A stretch of DNA of 64,000 nt from positions 3,224,001-3,288,000 of the forward strand of contig NZ_JAAMPA010000001.1 of the NCBI RefSeq assembly GCF_011758655.1, read 5' to 3'. The notes beneath the pieces were generated by a model. The model made no database searches. It had not been told where the DNA came from and worked only from the letters and a program-made list of their open reading frames with translations. The number at the start of each line of letters is the position of its first letter. Position 1 is the first letter of the stretch. A program made the position numbers and the translations under genes. Origin of the DNA: Modestobacter marinus (GTDB taxonomy: Bacteria; Actinomycetota; Actinomycetes; Mycobacteriales; Geodermatophilaceae). Shown in pieces: positions 26,344 to 35,536 of this stretch.

Positions 26344-27846
26344 ATGAGCAGCAGCACAGGCCGGGTCGTGCTGGCGGACGCGCTGGACCCGCTCGTCCTC
26401 GCGCTCGACGTCGGCTCGACGGCGAGCCGCGGCGACGTGTACGACGCGGCCGGCCGGCCGGTCGAGGGCGGCCGGCAGAAGGTCGCCCACCAGTTCCGGA
26501 CCGCCGCCGACGGCACCAGCGAGATCGACCCGGACCAGGTGGTCGACGAGATCGCCCGGGTCGTCACCGACCTCACCGCCCGGCTGCCGGAGGGACGGGT
26601 CGCCGGCGTCGCGCTGGACACGTTCGCCTCCTCCCTGGTCGGCGTCGGCGCCGACGGCCGGGCCGTCACCCCCTGCTACACCTACGCCGACTCCCGGTGC
26701 GGCCCGCAGGTCACGGCCCTGAGGCGCGAGCTCGACGAGGCCCGGGTGCAGCAGCGCACCGGCTGCCGCCTGCACAGCAGCTACCTCCCGGCCCGGCTGC
26801 GCTGGCTGCGGGAGACCGACCCCGACCGGTTCGCCGCGGCGCGACGGTGGACGTCGCTGGGGGAGTACGTCTGGTTGCGGCTGCTGGGGACGACGGCGGC
26901 CGGCACCTCCACCGCCGCGTGGACGGGCCTGCTCGACCGGAGGACCGGACGCTGGGACCCCGAGATGCTCGACGTCGCCGGGGTCGGGCCCGACCAGCTG
27001 TCCGAGGTCCGCGACCCCGACCACCCGCTGTCCGACGTCGACCCGGAGGTCGGGCGGCGGTGGCCGGCGCTGGCCGGTGCCCGCTGGTTCGCACCGATCG
27101 CCGACGGGTTCGCCAGCAACCTGGGTGCCGGGGCCGACGACGAGACGACCGCCGCGCTGGCCGCGGCCACCAGCGGGGCCGTCCGGGTGCTGGTGCCCGA
27201 CGTCCCGGAGCACCTGCCGCCGGGGCTGTGGTGCTACCGCGTCGACTCCCGCCGCTCGCTGCTCGGCGGTGCGCTCAACGACGTCGGCCGGGTGATCACC
27301 TGGCTGCAGGGCACGGTGCAGCTCGGCGAGGAGGACCCCGACCGGCTGATGGCCGCCGCGCCGGACCCGGCGACGCCGCTCGTGCTGCCCTACCTCTCCG
27401 GTGAGCGGTCCACCGGCTGGGCGGCGTCCGCCCGGGCGGTGCTCTCCGGGGTGTCCACGGCCACCGACGGCCCCGCGCTCTTCCGCGGCGCGATGGAGGG
27501 CGTCGCGCTCTCCTACGGGCGCATCGCCGACCAGCTGCGGGCGGCCGGGGGCGAGCCGCAGCGGATCGTGGCCAGCGGCCGGGTCGCCCAGGAGCTGCCG
27601 GGCTGGCTGCAGGTCGTGGCCGACGTGCTGGGTGCCCCGGTGGAGCCGGTGACCATCAAGCGGGCGACGCTGCACGGCACCGCCCTGCACGCGCTGGAGG
27701 TGCTGGCGCCGGAGATCGCTAGGGCTCCGGTCGAGACCGCGCCGACGCTGCACCCGGTGCCCGCGCACCGCGAGCACTACCGGCGGCGGGCGGCGGAGTA
27801 CGACCAGCTCTACCGCGCGGTGATCGCGCAGGACGCCCCGGCCTGA
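26344..27846 (+). CDS. FGGY-family carbohydrate kinase, gluconokinase-like
   Basis: A 500-residue sugar or polyol kinase of the actin-like ATPase fold. The N-terminal phosphate loop LALDVGSTASRGDVYD and the second-domain ATP site (GVALSYGRIADQL, then the glycine-rich ASGRVAQELPGWLQ) are clear. The Asp in ADGFASNLGAGA lies where the catalytic base region is expected. Best resemblance is to gluconokinases, which make 6-phosphogluconate. ATG 26344 follows GGGGAGCGGG. It is preceded by an MFS gene and ended by a strong hairpin, so the pair looks like a transport and phosphorylation unit, although CynX-type carriers are not known for sugars. Confidence 0.88.
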   Translation: MSSSTGRVVLADALDPLVLALDVGSTASRGDVYDAAGRPVEGGRQKVAHQFRTAADGTSEIDPDQVVDEIARVVTDLTARLPEGRVAGVALDTFASSLVGVGADGRAVTPCYTYADSRCGPQVTALRRELDEARVQQRTGCRLHSSYLPARLRWLRETDPDRFAAARRWTSLGEYVWLRLLGTTAAGTSTAAWTGLLDRRTGRWDPEMLDVAGVGPDQLSEVRDPDHPLSDVDPEVGRRWPALAGARWFAPIADGFASNLGAGADDETTAALAAATSGAVRVLVPDVPEHLPPGLWCYRVDSRRSLLGGALNDVGRVITWLQGTVQLGEEDPDRLMAAAPDPATPLVLPYLSGERSTGWAASARAVLSGVSTATDGPALFRGAMEGVALSYGRIADQLRAAGGEPQRIVASGRVAQELPGWLQVVADVLGAPVEPVTIKRATLHGTALHALEVLAPEIARAPVETAPTLHPVPAHREHYRRRAAEYDQLYRAVIAQDAPA

Positions 27847-27854
27847 GAGCCCAC

Positions 27855-27882
27855 CGGCCGCTGTCCACGCGGACAGCGGCCG
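27855..27882 (+). terminator. Hairpin terminator after the FGGY kinase
   Basis: A perfect 12-bp stem (27855-27866 with 27871-27882) encloses the loop ACGC, 9 bp after the kinase stop. It lies between convergent genes and can serve the amidase transcript too. Confidence 0.8.
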
Positions 27883-27912
27883 CGGCCCCGACGTCCCGCC
27901 GTCGATGGGACG

Positions 27913-29277
27913 TCAGGCGGAGGTGACCGGGCCGAGGGCGGCCTCGACCCGGCGGGCGGTCGCCAGCAGGGCGGTGTCGGACCCCGGCAGGCCCTCCAGC
28001 GAGATCCCGATCGGCAGGCCGGCGCCGGTCGTGCCCGCCGGCAGCGAGATGGCCGGCATGCCCGCGGTCGAGCCCGGGCCGGTGTTGCGGATGGTGGTCA
28101 GGAAGACCGGCACCTGCCGGCCGTTCAGCTCCGTCGTCTCGTCGTCGCCGAGCGGCGGGGGCGGCAGGGGCACGGTCGGGTACACGAGCGCGTCCAGCGG
28201 TTCGGCGTCCGCGGGACGGAGCGCTGCGGCGTAGGCAGCCCGCAGCCGGTCCCGCGTGGCCATCGCCTGCCGGTAGACGTCCTCGGTGACGGCCCCGCTC
28301 GCCGCGGCCTCGAGCCCAGCCCGGACGTCGGGGGAGGCGACCTGGGCCAGCACGTCGGCCAGGGTGAGTCCGCGCTCGGGTCCGGGCAGGGTCGCGAGGT
28401 ACGCCGGCAGGTCCTGGGCCACCTCGAAGAAGACGATGGGGAAGCCGCACTCCGCGTCGAGGGCGTGGCCGCCGGCGACCTCCACCTCGACCAGCTCGAC
28501 CCCGCTCGCGGCCAGGCGCTCCAGCGCCCGCTCGGTGCAGCGCGCGACCTCGGGGTGCAGGTCGTCGTAGAAGCCGGTGCGCGGCACCCCCAGGCGCAGC
28601 GGCCGGCCCGACTCCGCCGGCGCCGGTTGGCCGGTGACGATCTCGTCGACGAGCGCCACGTCGGCCACGGAGGTCGCCAGCACCCCGGCCGTGTCCCGGG
28701 TGCGCGAGATGGGCACGATCCGGCCGGTGCCCCATCGGCCGGTGGTGGGGCGCCAGCCGACGACGCCGCAGTGCGCGGCCGGCACCCGGAGCGACCCGCC
28801 GGTGTCGGTGCCCAGCGCGATGGGCACGACGCCGGTCGCGACGGCGACCGCGGACCCGCCCGACGACCCCCCGGCCGACCGGGTGGTGTCGTGCGGGTTG
28901 CGCACCGGGCCGAAGGCGGCGTTGTTGCTGGTGATGCCCAGCGCCAGCTCGTGCAGGTTGGTCTTGCCGATCACGGCGGCTCCGGCCGCGCGCAGCCGCG
29001 CCACCGCGTGCTGGTCCCGACCCGGGCGGGAGTCGCGGAGCGCCGGCGTCCCCCCGGTGGTGGGCAGGTCGCGGGTGTCCAGGTTGTCCTTGACGGCGAG
29101 CGGCACGCCGGCCAGCGGGCCCGTCCCCGACTCCGCGTGCTCGGCGACGGACAGGAAGGCGCCGAGCCCTGCGGCGTCCCGGGCGCGCTGCACGGCGGCC
29201 GCGACCACCTCCTCGGCCGAGGACGAGGAGACCTGCTGCCGGACCTGGGTGATCCCTGTGGGCTGCACGGACGGCAT
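27913..29277 (-). CDS. Amidase-signature hydrolase (mandelamide/indoleacetamide hydrolase type)
   Basis: A 454-residue amidase-signature enzyme with the Ser-cisSer-Lys triad. Lys63 is in LAVKDN, the cis serine in the GGSSGGSA loop near 136-143, and the nucleophile Ser162 in GTDTGGSLRVPA. It hydrolyses a carboxamide to acid and ammonia. Spacing and the terminal GLPIGISLEGLPGSD block fit the mandelamide/indoleacetamide hydrolase group rather than GatA. ATG 29277 is preceded by GAGGACG. A lipoprotein gene ends 121 bp upstream on the same strand after a hairpin, so the amidase likely has its own promoter. The substrate is not determinable. Confidence 0.9.
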   Translation of the reverse strand: MPSVQPTGITQVRQQVSSSSAEEVVAAAVQRARDAAGLGAFLSVAEHAESGTGPLAGVPLAVKDNLDTRDLPTTGGTPALRDSRPGRDQHAVARLRAAGAAVIGKTNLHELALGITSNNAAFGPVRNPHDTTRSAGGSSGGSAVAVATGVVPIALGTDTGGSLRVPAAHCGVVGWRPTTGRWGTGRIVPISRTRDTAGVLATSVADVALVDEIVTGQPAPAESGRPLRLGVPRTGFYDDLHPEVARCTERALERLAASGVELVEVEVAGGHALDAECGFPIVFFEVAQDLPAYLATLPGPERGLTLADVLAQVASPDVRAGLEAAASGAVTEDVYRQAMATRDRLRAAYAAALRPADAEPLDALVYPTVPLPPPPLGDDETTELNGRQVPVFLTTIRNTGPGSTAGMPAISLPAGTTGAGLPIGISLEGLPGSDTALLATARRVEAALGPVTSA

Positions 29278-29352
29278 CGTGACACGTCCTCGAGCGATCG
29301 TCAGCCGGGTGCGCACCGGCCGGGGCGGGGCGGTGCACCGGCTGGGACGGGA

Positions 29353-29375
29353 CCGGGACCAGCCCCTGGTCCCGG
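29353..29375 (-). terminator. Hairpin terminator after the lipoprotein gene
   Basis: A perfect 10-bp stem (29353-29362 with 29366-29375) with a CCC loop sits 24 bp beyond the lipoprotein stop codon and upstream of the amidase gene. Confidence 0.7.
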
Positions 29376-29398
29376 CGCCCCTGCCCCGACGCCCCGGG

Positions 29399-30010
29399 TC
29401 AGGCGTCCAGGCCCGCGTAGGTCGGCGTGGCCTCCTCGCCGTCCCAGGTGACGCGGAACTCGAAGGCCGTCTCGAGGTCGGCGAGGTACTGGTCGGCCTC
29501 GGCCTGGGTGATCGTGCCGTCGGCCAGCAGGGTGTCGATCGCCGGGCTGTACTCCGCGACCATCGCGTCGATGAGCTCCTGGGGGTCGATGTCCAGGTCC
29601 TCGGCGACGGTGGCCAGGTTCTGCCCGGAGTCCATCCGCACGTGCAGCTCGTCGTGGGTGATGCCGAGGACCTCGTCCAGGACGTCCTCGACCGGCTGAT
29701 GGCCGCGGTGCAGGCCCAGCCCGGCGTCGCCGTAGGCGTCCTGGACCAGCGCGACCAGCTCCTCCTCGGTGGTGACGGAGGAGACGTCGACCGACCCGCC
29801 GGGGCCGCCCTCGCCGCCCGCGGGCATGCCGCCGCCGGGCCCGGTCGTCCCGGAGCCGGTCGTGCCGGAGGTGGTCGTCGAGGAGTCGGTGGCGGTGGTG
29901 GAGGTGTCGGCGGTGGAGGTGCTCGCGGTGGCGCTGTCGGTGGTCCCGCAGGCGGCGAGCGGGAGGGCGAGGGTGAGGGCCAGGGCGGCCACGGCCGTGC
30001 GGATCGTCAC
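29399..30010 (-). CDS. Putative lipoprotein with Ser/Thr/Gly linker and a helical repeat domain
   Basis: A 203-residue exported protein. Residues 1-20 are a lipoprotein signal with the lipobox LAAC at 18-21. Residues 22-75 are a low-complexity Ser/Thr then Gly linker, likely spanning the cell wall. The C-terminal 125 residues carry a pattern seen in many actinobacterial exported proteins: LGITHDELHVRM, LATVAEDLDIDPQELIDAM, then an acidic helix pair (DGTITQAEADQYLADLE). I cannot assign a function. GTG 30010 is preceded by AGGAC. It is divergent from hupE across 172 bp and ends at a hairpin. Confidence 0.78.
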   Translation of the reverse strand: MTIRTAVAALALTLALPLAACGTTDSATASTSTADTSTTATDSSTTTSGTTGSGTTGPGGGMPAGGEGGPGGSVDVSSVTTEEELVALVQDAYGDAGLGLHRGHQPVEDVLDEVLGITHDELHVRMDSGQNLATVAEDLDIDPQELIDAMVAEYSPAIDTLLADGTITQAEADQYLADLETAFEFRVTWDGEEATPTYAGLDA

Positions 30011-30182
30011 GGGGAGTCCTGTCGGTCGGGGTCGTCGGGCGACGACCGGGGGTGTGGGGACCACGCTGGACCGGCCGGTTCTGCGTCCCGGGTTTGCTGC
30101 CTGTGCAGTCCCTGAGTCCGCCCTGGGAGGCGCACAGTGCGAGCTGGGCGTCCGCACAGCCGGGCCGGTCACGGTCGGTGCC

Positions 30183-31457
30183 ATGACGACGCACCGCATC
30201 CGCGCCCTGGTCGCCACCGCCCTCACCGGTGTGGTGGCCGCCGGCCTGACGCTGTCCACCGCCGGCACCGCCCAGGCCCACAGCCTGACCAGCAGCACGC
30301 TGGACGTCCGGGTCGGTGCGGAGTCGGTCGAGGCGACCATCTCGGTGGCCGCCGCCACCCTCGATGCGGTGGTCGATGACCCGACGTCCGACGCGCAGGT
30401 GGTCGGCTACCTCGCCGAGCACCTGAGCGTCACCGGCGAGGACGGGGACGCGTGGGCCGAGACGTGGTCCTCGGTCACGCGGGAGGCGGTGGAGAGCATC
30501 GACTCCTACCGCGTCGAGGTGGTGCTGGACCCCGGCGGCGCGGACCCGTCGTCGTTCACGCTGGCCTACGACGGGGTCATCGAGGCCGACGGCTCCCACG
30601 AGGCCGTGGTCGTGCTGACCGACGCCGCCGGGGACATCTCCACCGCCGGGGTGCTCACCGCCACCGACGACACCCTGATCGTGGGCGACACCGTCGGCAC
30701 CGGTCTGCTGGACATGGTCGGCCACGGCCTGCACCACGTGCTGGCGGGGGCGGACCACCTGCTGTTCCTGCTCACCCTGCTGCTCGTGGCCCCGGTGGCC
30801 GCGGTCGCCGGCCGGTGGCAGCGCCGGGACGGCGTCCGGCCCACCCTGCGCGCCGTCCTGGCGGTGGTCACCGCCTTCACCGTCGGCCACTCGCTGACGC
30901 TGCTGGCCTCGGCGCTGGGCTGGGTGACCGCGCCGAGCGCGCCGGTCGAGGTGCTGATCGCGGTCTCGGTGGGCGTCGCCGCCGTGCACGCGCTGCGTCC
31001 GCTCGCCCGCCGCGGCGAGGTGCTCGTGGCCGGGGGCTTCGGCCTTGTGCACGGGCTGGCCTTCGCCGGCATCCTCACCGACCTGGGGCTGTCGGGCGCC
31101 ACGTCGGTGCCCGCGTTGCTGGCGTTCAACGTCGGCGTCGAACTGGCCCAGCTGCTCACCGTCGCCCTGGTGTTCCCCTCGCTGTACCTGCTGTCACGGA
31201 CCCGCTGGTACCCGCAGGTGCGCACCACCGGGGCGCTGATCGCCCTGGTCGCGGCCACCACCTGGGCGCTGGACCGGCTGGGCCGGCTGGCCGATCCGCT
31301 GGCCGGGGTGGAGGAGGTGCTGGTGGCCCACCCCTGGTGGGTCGTCGCCGGGCTGGCGGCCCTGGCCCTGGTCTGTCGGGCGGCCGACCGACCGGTCACC
31401 GGTGCCGTGGTGGACCAGGGGCGTCATCGCGTCCCGGCCCTCGACGGCCGCCGGTGA
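30183..31457 (+). CDS. HupE/UreJ-family membrane protein
   Basis: A 424-residue protein. Residues 1-31 are a signal peptide ending AQA, so the mature chain begins HSL. An extracytoplasmic beta-rich domain follows (35-170). The HupE/UreJ_2 membrane domain (about 175-410, 6-7 helices) has the His-rich signatures GLHHVLAGADHLLFLL, FTVGHSLTLL and LVHGLAFAGIL. These motifs are thought to bind and move a metal such as nickel, or occur in proteins of unknown role in this branch. No hydrogenase or urease gene is in the window. ATG 30183 sits in a short leader opposite the lipoprotein gene, with no obvious Shine-Dalgarno. Confidence 0.85.
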   Translation: MTTHRIRALVATALTGVVAAGLTLSTAGTAQAHSLTSSTLDVRVGAESVEATISVAAATLDAVVDDPTSDAQVVGYLAEHLSVTGEDGDAWAETWSSVTREAVESIDSYRVEVVLDPGGADPSSFTLAYDGVIEADGSHEAVVVLTDAAGDISTAGVLTATDDTLIVGDTVGTGLLDMVGHGLHHVLAGADHLLFLLTLLLVAPVAAVAGRWQRRDGVRPTLRAVLAVVTAFTVGHSLTLLASALGWVTAPSAPVEVLIAVSVGVAAVHALRPLARRGEVLVAGGFGLVHGLAFAGILTDLGLSGATSVPALLAFNVGVELAQLLTVALVFPSLYLLSRTRWYPQVRTTGALIALVAATTWALDRLGRLADPLAGVEEVLVAHPWWVVAGLAALALVCRAADRPVTGAVVDQGRHRVPALDGRR

Positions 31458-31525
31458 CCGACCCGCCGGTCCTGCCTGCGTCCCACCGCAGCCGAGCGGT
31501 CGAGCCCCGGCGGCCGGCCCGGCGG

Positions 31526-31900
31526 TCAGGCGACGTCGGTGCGGGCGCCGGCCAGGTACTCGCGCACCGCCGACTCGGGGACCCGGAAGGAGCGGCCGAC
31601 GCGGACGGCGGCCAGCTCGCCGCCGTGGACGAGGCGGTACACGGTCATCTTCGACACGCGCATGGCCGCCGCGACCTCGGCCACCGTCAGGAACAGGACG
31701 GGGCGCGGCGGGGGCTGCTGGCCCATCGGCCGGGGAGCCAGCGGGCGCCGGGCCATCGGGGTGCCGGGCTGCACGCCGACACCCGGCTGGGCCGGGCGGA
31801 CCGCCGGACGGGGGACGGGCACGCCGGGCTGGAGCCGCGGCTGGCCGGAGCCGGCCGGACGGTAGGAGGCCGGAGCGGGGGAGCGCTGGGGCAGGGACAC
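31526..31900 (-). CDS. Helix-turn-helix (excisionase/BldC-like) DNA-binding protein with Pro-rich N-terminus
   Basis: A 124-residue protein. The C-terminal 50 residues are a MerR/excisionase-type winged HTH: LTVAEVAAAMRVSKMTVYRL, then the wing VHGGELAAVRVGRSFRVP. This domain is highly conserved among actinomycetes, where such proteins act as small transcription factors despite the excisionase name. The first 70 residues are a Pro/Arg/Gly-rich tail, probably disordered. GTG 31900 has GAGAGGAAC upstream and a promoter candidate at 31980-32007. There is no integrase or attachment site nearby, so a role in excision is unlikely. Confidence 0.82.
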   Translation of the reverse strand: MSLPQRSPAPASYRPAGSGQPRLQPGVPVPRPAVRPAQPGVGVQPGTPMARRPLAPRPMGQQPPPRPVLFLTVAEVAAAMRVSKMTVYRLVHGGELAAVRVGRSFRVPESAVREYLAGARTDVA

Positions 31901-31979
31901 GTCGTTCCTCTCGGTGGCGGTCCACGGGGCGCGGTGACCGGCAGAGTGCCGGCGACGCTGCGCTCCCGTGCTGGTACTC

Positions 31980-32007
31980 ACCGTAAGGGAGTGGCTCCCG
32001 TTGACAA
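31980..32007 (-). promoter_or_regulatory. Promoter candidate of the HTH gene
   Basis: On the minus strand TTGTCA (32002-32007) and TACGGT (31980-31985) are separated by 16 bp. The spacer holds an inverted repeat, GGGAG-TGG-CTCCC (31987-31999), which could bind a regulator. The start codon is 79 bp downstream. Confidence 0.4.
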
Positions 32008-32145
32008 GGGGACACGCGGGACGAGACGAACCGGTCCGCTTCGTCAGGAGTTCCCCGTGCGCCCGGCGGGCCCGGGCGCGCCGGGGGCGGCGGGTGCTGA
32101 CGTCCCGGGCGGAGCCGACCACCGCGCCGGGACGCCGCCCCGTGG

Positions 32146-32988
32146 TCAAGCGCGCTGCGCCCGGCGCTGGAGCGCGGCGACGAGCCGGGGGTAGGCCCGG
32201 GGGGCGAGCCGGACGAGCAGGTCGACGGCCTTGGCGTCGTTGCCCACCAGGACGCGCGGCTTCCCCGCCTCGACGCCGTCGACGACGATCCGCGCGGCCT
32301 GCTCGGCGGGCATCCGCAGCAGCTTCTCGTTGTACATGCGCATCCGGGCCTCGTCCTCGGCGGTGACCGTGCCGCGCTGGCGGGAGTGCTCGAGCGCCGC
32401 CGTCGCGATGTTGGTCCGCACGCCGCCGGGGTGCACCACGGTCACCTGCACCGGGTGCCCGGCGATCAGCAGCTCGCTGCGCAGCGCCTCGGTGAACCCG
32501 CGGACGGCGAACTTGCTCGCGCTGTAGGCGTTGATCGACGCCTGGGCCATGATCCCGTTCAGGCTGGACACGTTGACCACGTGCCCGTCGCCGGAGGCCA
32601 CCAGGTGGGGGAGGAAGGCCTTCGTGCCGTGCAGGACGCCGAAGAGGTTCACGCCCAGGATGCGGTCGTAGTCGGCCCAGTCGCTGTCCAGCACCGGGCC
32701 GCCGCCAGCCACCCCGGCGTTGTTGTAGACCTGGTGGACGACGCCGAAGTGGTCGGCGACCGTGTCCGCGTGGGCCAGCACGGCGGCGCGGTCGGTGACG
32801 TCCAGCCCGGCGCTGTGCACCTGCGCGCCGAGCGCCCGCGCCCGGGCGGCGGTCCCAGCCAGCCCGTCCTCGTCGACGTCGGAGACGGCCAGCCGCGCTC
32901 CCCGCCGGGCCAGCTCGAAGGCCAGCTGCCGGCCGATGCCGGACCCGGCGCCGGTGACGACGGCGACCTTGCCGCGGACGCTGCTCAT
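32146..32988 (-). CDS. Short-chain dehydrogenase/reductase, third gene of the BVMO operon
   Basis: A 280-residue classical SDR. The cofactor loop TGAGSGIG lies at 12-19. Asp in VSDVDEDGL suggests NAD preference. NNAG, the catalytic Ser (VNVSSLNG) and the YSASK motif are all present. The C-terminal tail resembles SDRs of long-chain alcohol or ketone metabolism. ATG 32988 overlaps the stop of the alpha/beta hydrolase gene (ATGA), so it is the last of three coupled genes: monooxygenase, hydrolase, SDR. It probably oxidises a secondary alcohol to the ketone used by the monooxygenase. Confidence 0.9.
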   Translation of the reverse strand: MSSVRGKVAVVTGAGSGIGRQLAFELARRGARLAVSDVDEDGLAGTAARARALGAQVHSAGLDVTDRAAVLAHADTVADHFGVVHQVYNNAGVAGGGPVLDSDWADYDRILGVNLFGVLHGTKAFLPHLVASGDGHVVNVSSLNGIMAQASINAYSASKFAVRGFTEALRSELLIAGHPVQVTVVHPGGVRTNIATAALEHSRQRGTVTAEDEARMRMYNEKLLRMPAEQAARIVVDGVEAGKPRVLVGNDAKAVDLLVRLAPRAYPRLVAALQRRAQRA

Positions 32989-33920
32989 CGGGGGGCTCCT
33001 GCCGGGTCGAGGGGGGCGCCGGTGCTCCGGGCCAGGTCGGTGGTGAGGTCGACCAGCTGGTCGACGACGCCGGGGGCGAGGTGGTGGCCCATGCCGGTGA
33101 TCTCCACGTGCCGGGAGCCGGGGATGGCAGCGACCGTGGCCCGGCCGCCGGTCGGGTGGACCATCCGGTCGACCGACCCGTGCACCACCAGCGTGGGGGC
33201 GGTGATCCGGCGCAGCTCCGCGGTGCGGTCACCGGAGGCGTGGATCGCGCTGATCTGCCGCGGGACGCCCGCCCGGGAGCGCAGGCCCCCGCCGCGCTCC
33301 CAGAGCCCGATGGCCCAGGCGCGCTCGAGGTCGTCGTCGGGGAGGAAGGTCGGCGAGCCGATGTGCCCGAGCAGCGCCAGGTGCCGCTGGACCGACTCCT
33401 CCACCGTGCGGGCCGGGCGCTTCGCCATCCGCACCAGCGTCGACCGGGCCGGCTGGCCGACCCGCCGGTGCCCGGTGGTGGAGAAGATCGAGGTGAGGCT
33501 GGCGACCCGGTCGGGGTGCCGGGCGGCGAGCGTCTGGGCGATCATGCCGCCCATCGACATGCCGACCAGGTGCACCCGGTCGATGCCCAGGTGCTCCAGG
33601 AGCCCGTGGGTGTCTGCGGCCATGTCGGCCAGGTCGTAGGCGTCCGGTCGCGGCCGGGCCAGCAGCTGGCGCAGCCGCCCGGGCGGCGGGGTGCCGATCG
33701 AGCTGGACCGGCCGACGTCCCGGTTGTCGAACCGGACCACGCGGAAGCCGCGGTCGGCGAACCCGTCGACCATCCGCTGCGGCCACGAGGTCAGGTCGAT
33801 GCCGAGGCCGGCGATGAGCAGCAGCGGGACGCCGTCGTCCGGCCCGGAGACCCGGTGGCAGAGCCGCGGGCCGGCGGGCAGGTCGACGAACCGGTCCTCG
33901 TCCGGGGCGGGGGCGGTCAT
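32985..33920 (-). CDS. Alpha/beta hydrolase (esterase) of the BVMO operon
   Basis: A 311-residue cytosolic hydrolase. Oxyanion region LLIAGLGIDLTSW, nucleophile elbow GMSMGG (Ser at about 120), acid in VVHGSVDRMVHP and His in MGHHLAPG form a complete catalytic set. It overlaps the monooxygenase stop and the SDR start by four bases each, so the three are translationally coupled. The natural role in such a set is to hydrolyse the ester made by Baeyer-Villiger oxidation into an acid and an alcohol. The chain also resembles the LipR-like members of mycobacterial mymA operons. Confidence 0.9.
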   Translation of the reverse strand: MTAPAPDEDRFVDLPAGPRLCHRVSGPDDGVPLLLIAGLGIDLTSWPQRMVDGFADRGFRVVRFDNRDVGRSSSIGTPPPGRLRQLLARPRPDAYDLADMAADTHGLLEHLGIDRVHLVGMSMGGMIAQTLAARHPDRVASLTSIFSTTGHRRVGQPARSTLVRMAKRPARTVEESVQRHLALLGHIGSPTFLPDDDLERAWAIGLWERGGGLRSRAGVPRQISAIHASGDRTAELRRITAPTLVVHGSVDRMVHPTGGRATVAAIPGSRHVEITGMGHHLAPGVVDQLVDLTTDLARSTGAPLDPAGAPR

Positions 33921-35428
33921 GCCGGCACCGCCGCGGGAGCCCCGGGAGCCGCCGGGGTCATCGCGCGGGAGAAGTGCAGCTCGGGGTCGGTGACGTCGTC
34001 GGTGCGCAGCAGCCGGACGTCGGCGCGGTAGTCCATCGACGTCAGCCAGGGCATCCGGTCGCCCTGCTTCGGCAGCTGGTCGACCGAGCGCCGGACGTAG
34101 CCCGCGCCGAAGTCCAGCAGCGGCCGGGTCGGCATGGCCGGGTCGCCGACCTCGGGCCGGCAGGCGTCGTACCCGTTGCGGTCCATGTGGGTCAGCAGCC
34201 GGGTGAAGTGCTCGCAGAGCAGCCCGATCTTCAGCGTCCAGGAGCTGTTCGTGTACCCGATCGCGTAGGCGAGGTTCGGCACGCCGGAGAGCATCATGCC
34301 CTTGTAGGCCACGGTCTCCGGCAGCCGCACCTCGGCGCCGTCGACGGTGAACCGGATGCCGCCGAACGCCTGCAGGTTCAGGCCGGTGGCGGTCACGATG
34401 ACGTCGGCCGCCAGCTCGCGGCCGGACTCCAGCAGCAGCCCCTGCTCGGTGAAGGTGACGATCCGGTCGGTGACGACCTCGGCCGAGCCGTTCCGGATGG
34501 CGCGGAACAGGTCACCGTCGGGGACCGCGCACAGCCGCTGGTCCCACGGGCCGTACGGCGGGTTGAAGTGCTCGTCGACCGGATAGCCCGCGGGCAGCGC
34601 CCGGGTGTTGACCCAGCGGATCAGCTTCCGGGCCCGGTCGGGGTGGCGCTGGGCGAACCGCCAGATCAGCTGGCCCTTGGCGATGTTCATCCGCCGGATC
34701 AGCGGGTGGGCGCGCTCCTCGCCGAGCAGCCGGCGCAGCCGGTTGCCCAGCCGGTCGACCGCCGGGACCGGCATGACGTAGCTGGGCGTGCGCTGCAGCA
34801 TCGTCACGTGCCCGGCCGTGGCCGCCAGCGCGGGGACCAGGGTGACCGCGGTGGCGCCGCTGCCGATGACGACGACGCGCCTGCCGGTGGTGTCCAGGTC
34901 CTCGGGCCAGTGCTGCGGGTGCACGATCGGGCCGGGGAACCGGTCGCGGCCCTCGAACTGCGGGGTGAAGCCCTCGTCGTAGCGGTAGTACCCACCGGCG
35001 CAGAACAGCCAGCTGCAGGTCAGCGTCGTCCGCTCGCCGGTGTCCCCGCGCTCGACCTCCACCGTCCAGCGCGCCTGTGCCGAGGACCAGCTCGCGGCCA
35101 GCACCCGGTGGTGGAAGCGCACGTGGGAGTCGATGTGGTTCTCGCTGGCGGTCTCCCGGAGGTAGGCGAGGATCCGGTCGGCGCTGGCGATCGACTGCTC
35201 CTCACGCCACGGCTTGAACTCGTAACCGAAGGTGTGCAGGTCGGAGTCCGAGCGGATGCCGGGGTAGCGGAACAGGTCCCAGGTGCCGCCGGTCGCGCCG
35301 CGGGCCTCCAGCAGGGCGAAGCTGCGCTGCGGGTGGTCGCGCTGCAGGTACCAGGCGGCACCGATGCCGGACAGGCCGGCGCCGACGATCAGGACGTCGA
35401 GGTGCTCGACCGGGGTCGGGGAGGTCAT
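33917..35428 (-). CDS. Baeyer-Villiger monooxygenase (EthA/MymA-like flavoprotein)
   Basis: A 503-residue class B flavin monooxygenase, FAD- and NADPH-dependent. The FAD loop GAGLSGIG is at 15-22. The fingerprint FPGPIVHPQHWP matches the BVMO consensus FxGxxxHxxxWP. A second dinucleotide loop GSGATAVTL follows, and then the conserved ATGLNL segment. It inserts oxygen beside a ketone to give an ester or lactone. ATG 35428 begins the operon, in front of the coupled esterase and SDR. The gene faces a PucR regulator across 108 bp. Relatives also activate thioamide pro-drugs, but the native ketone is unknown. Confidence 0.93.
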   Translation of the reverse strand: MTSPTPVEHLDVLIVGAGLSGIGAAWYLQRDHPQRSFALLEARGATGGTWDLFRYPGIRSDSDLHTFGYEFKPWREEQSIASADRILAYLRETASENHIDSHVRFHHRVLAASWSSAQARWTVEVERGDTGERTTLTCSWLFCAGGYYRYDEGFTPQFEGRDRFPGPIVHPQHWPEDLDTTGRRVVVIGSGATAVTLVPALAATAGHVTMLQRTPSYVMPVPAVDRLGNRLRRLLGEERAHPLIRRMNIAKGQLIWRFAQRHPDRARKLIRWVNTRALPAGYPVDEHFNPPYGPWDQRLCAVPDGDLFRAIRNGSAEVVTDRIVTFTEQGLLLESGRELAADVIVTATGLNLQAFGGIRFTVDGAEVRLPETVAYKGMMLSGVPNLAYAIGYTNSSWTLKIGLLCEHFTRLLTHMDRNGYDACRPEVGDPAMPTRPLLDFGAGYVRRSVDQLPKQGDRMPWLTSMDYRADVRLLRTDDVTDPELHFSRAMTPAAPGAPAAVPA

Positions 35429-35536
35429 CGCTGCTCCAGGCTCGGGGATGCCGTCGTCCCGACGATGCGTGACCCGGGGCACCCCGTGCGAGCACATCGT
35501 GCACCCGGCTGGCTCGTTGCTGGTGCAGGATGCCTC

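Noticed and set aside
31526-31900. Excisionase-like HTH taken as sign of an integrated element
   Set aside because: No integrase, tRNA gene or attachment repeat nearby; the family is a common chromosomal regulator in actinomycetes.
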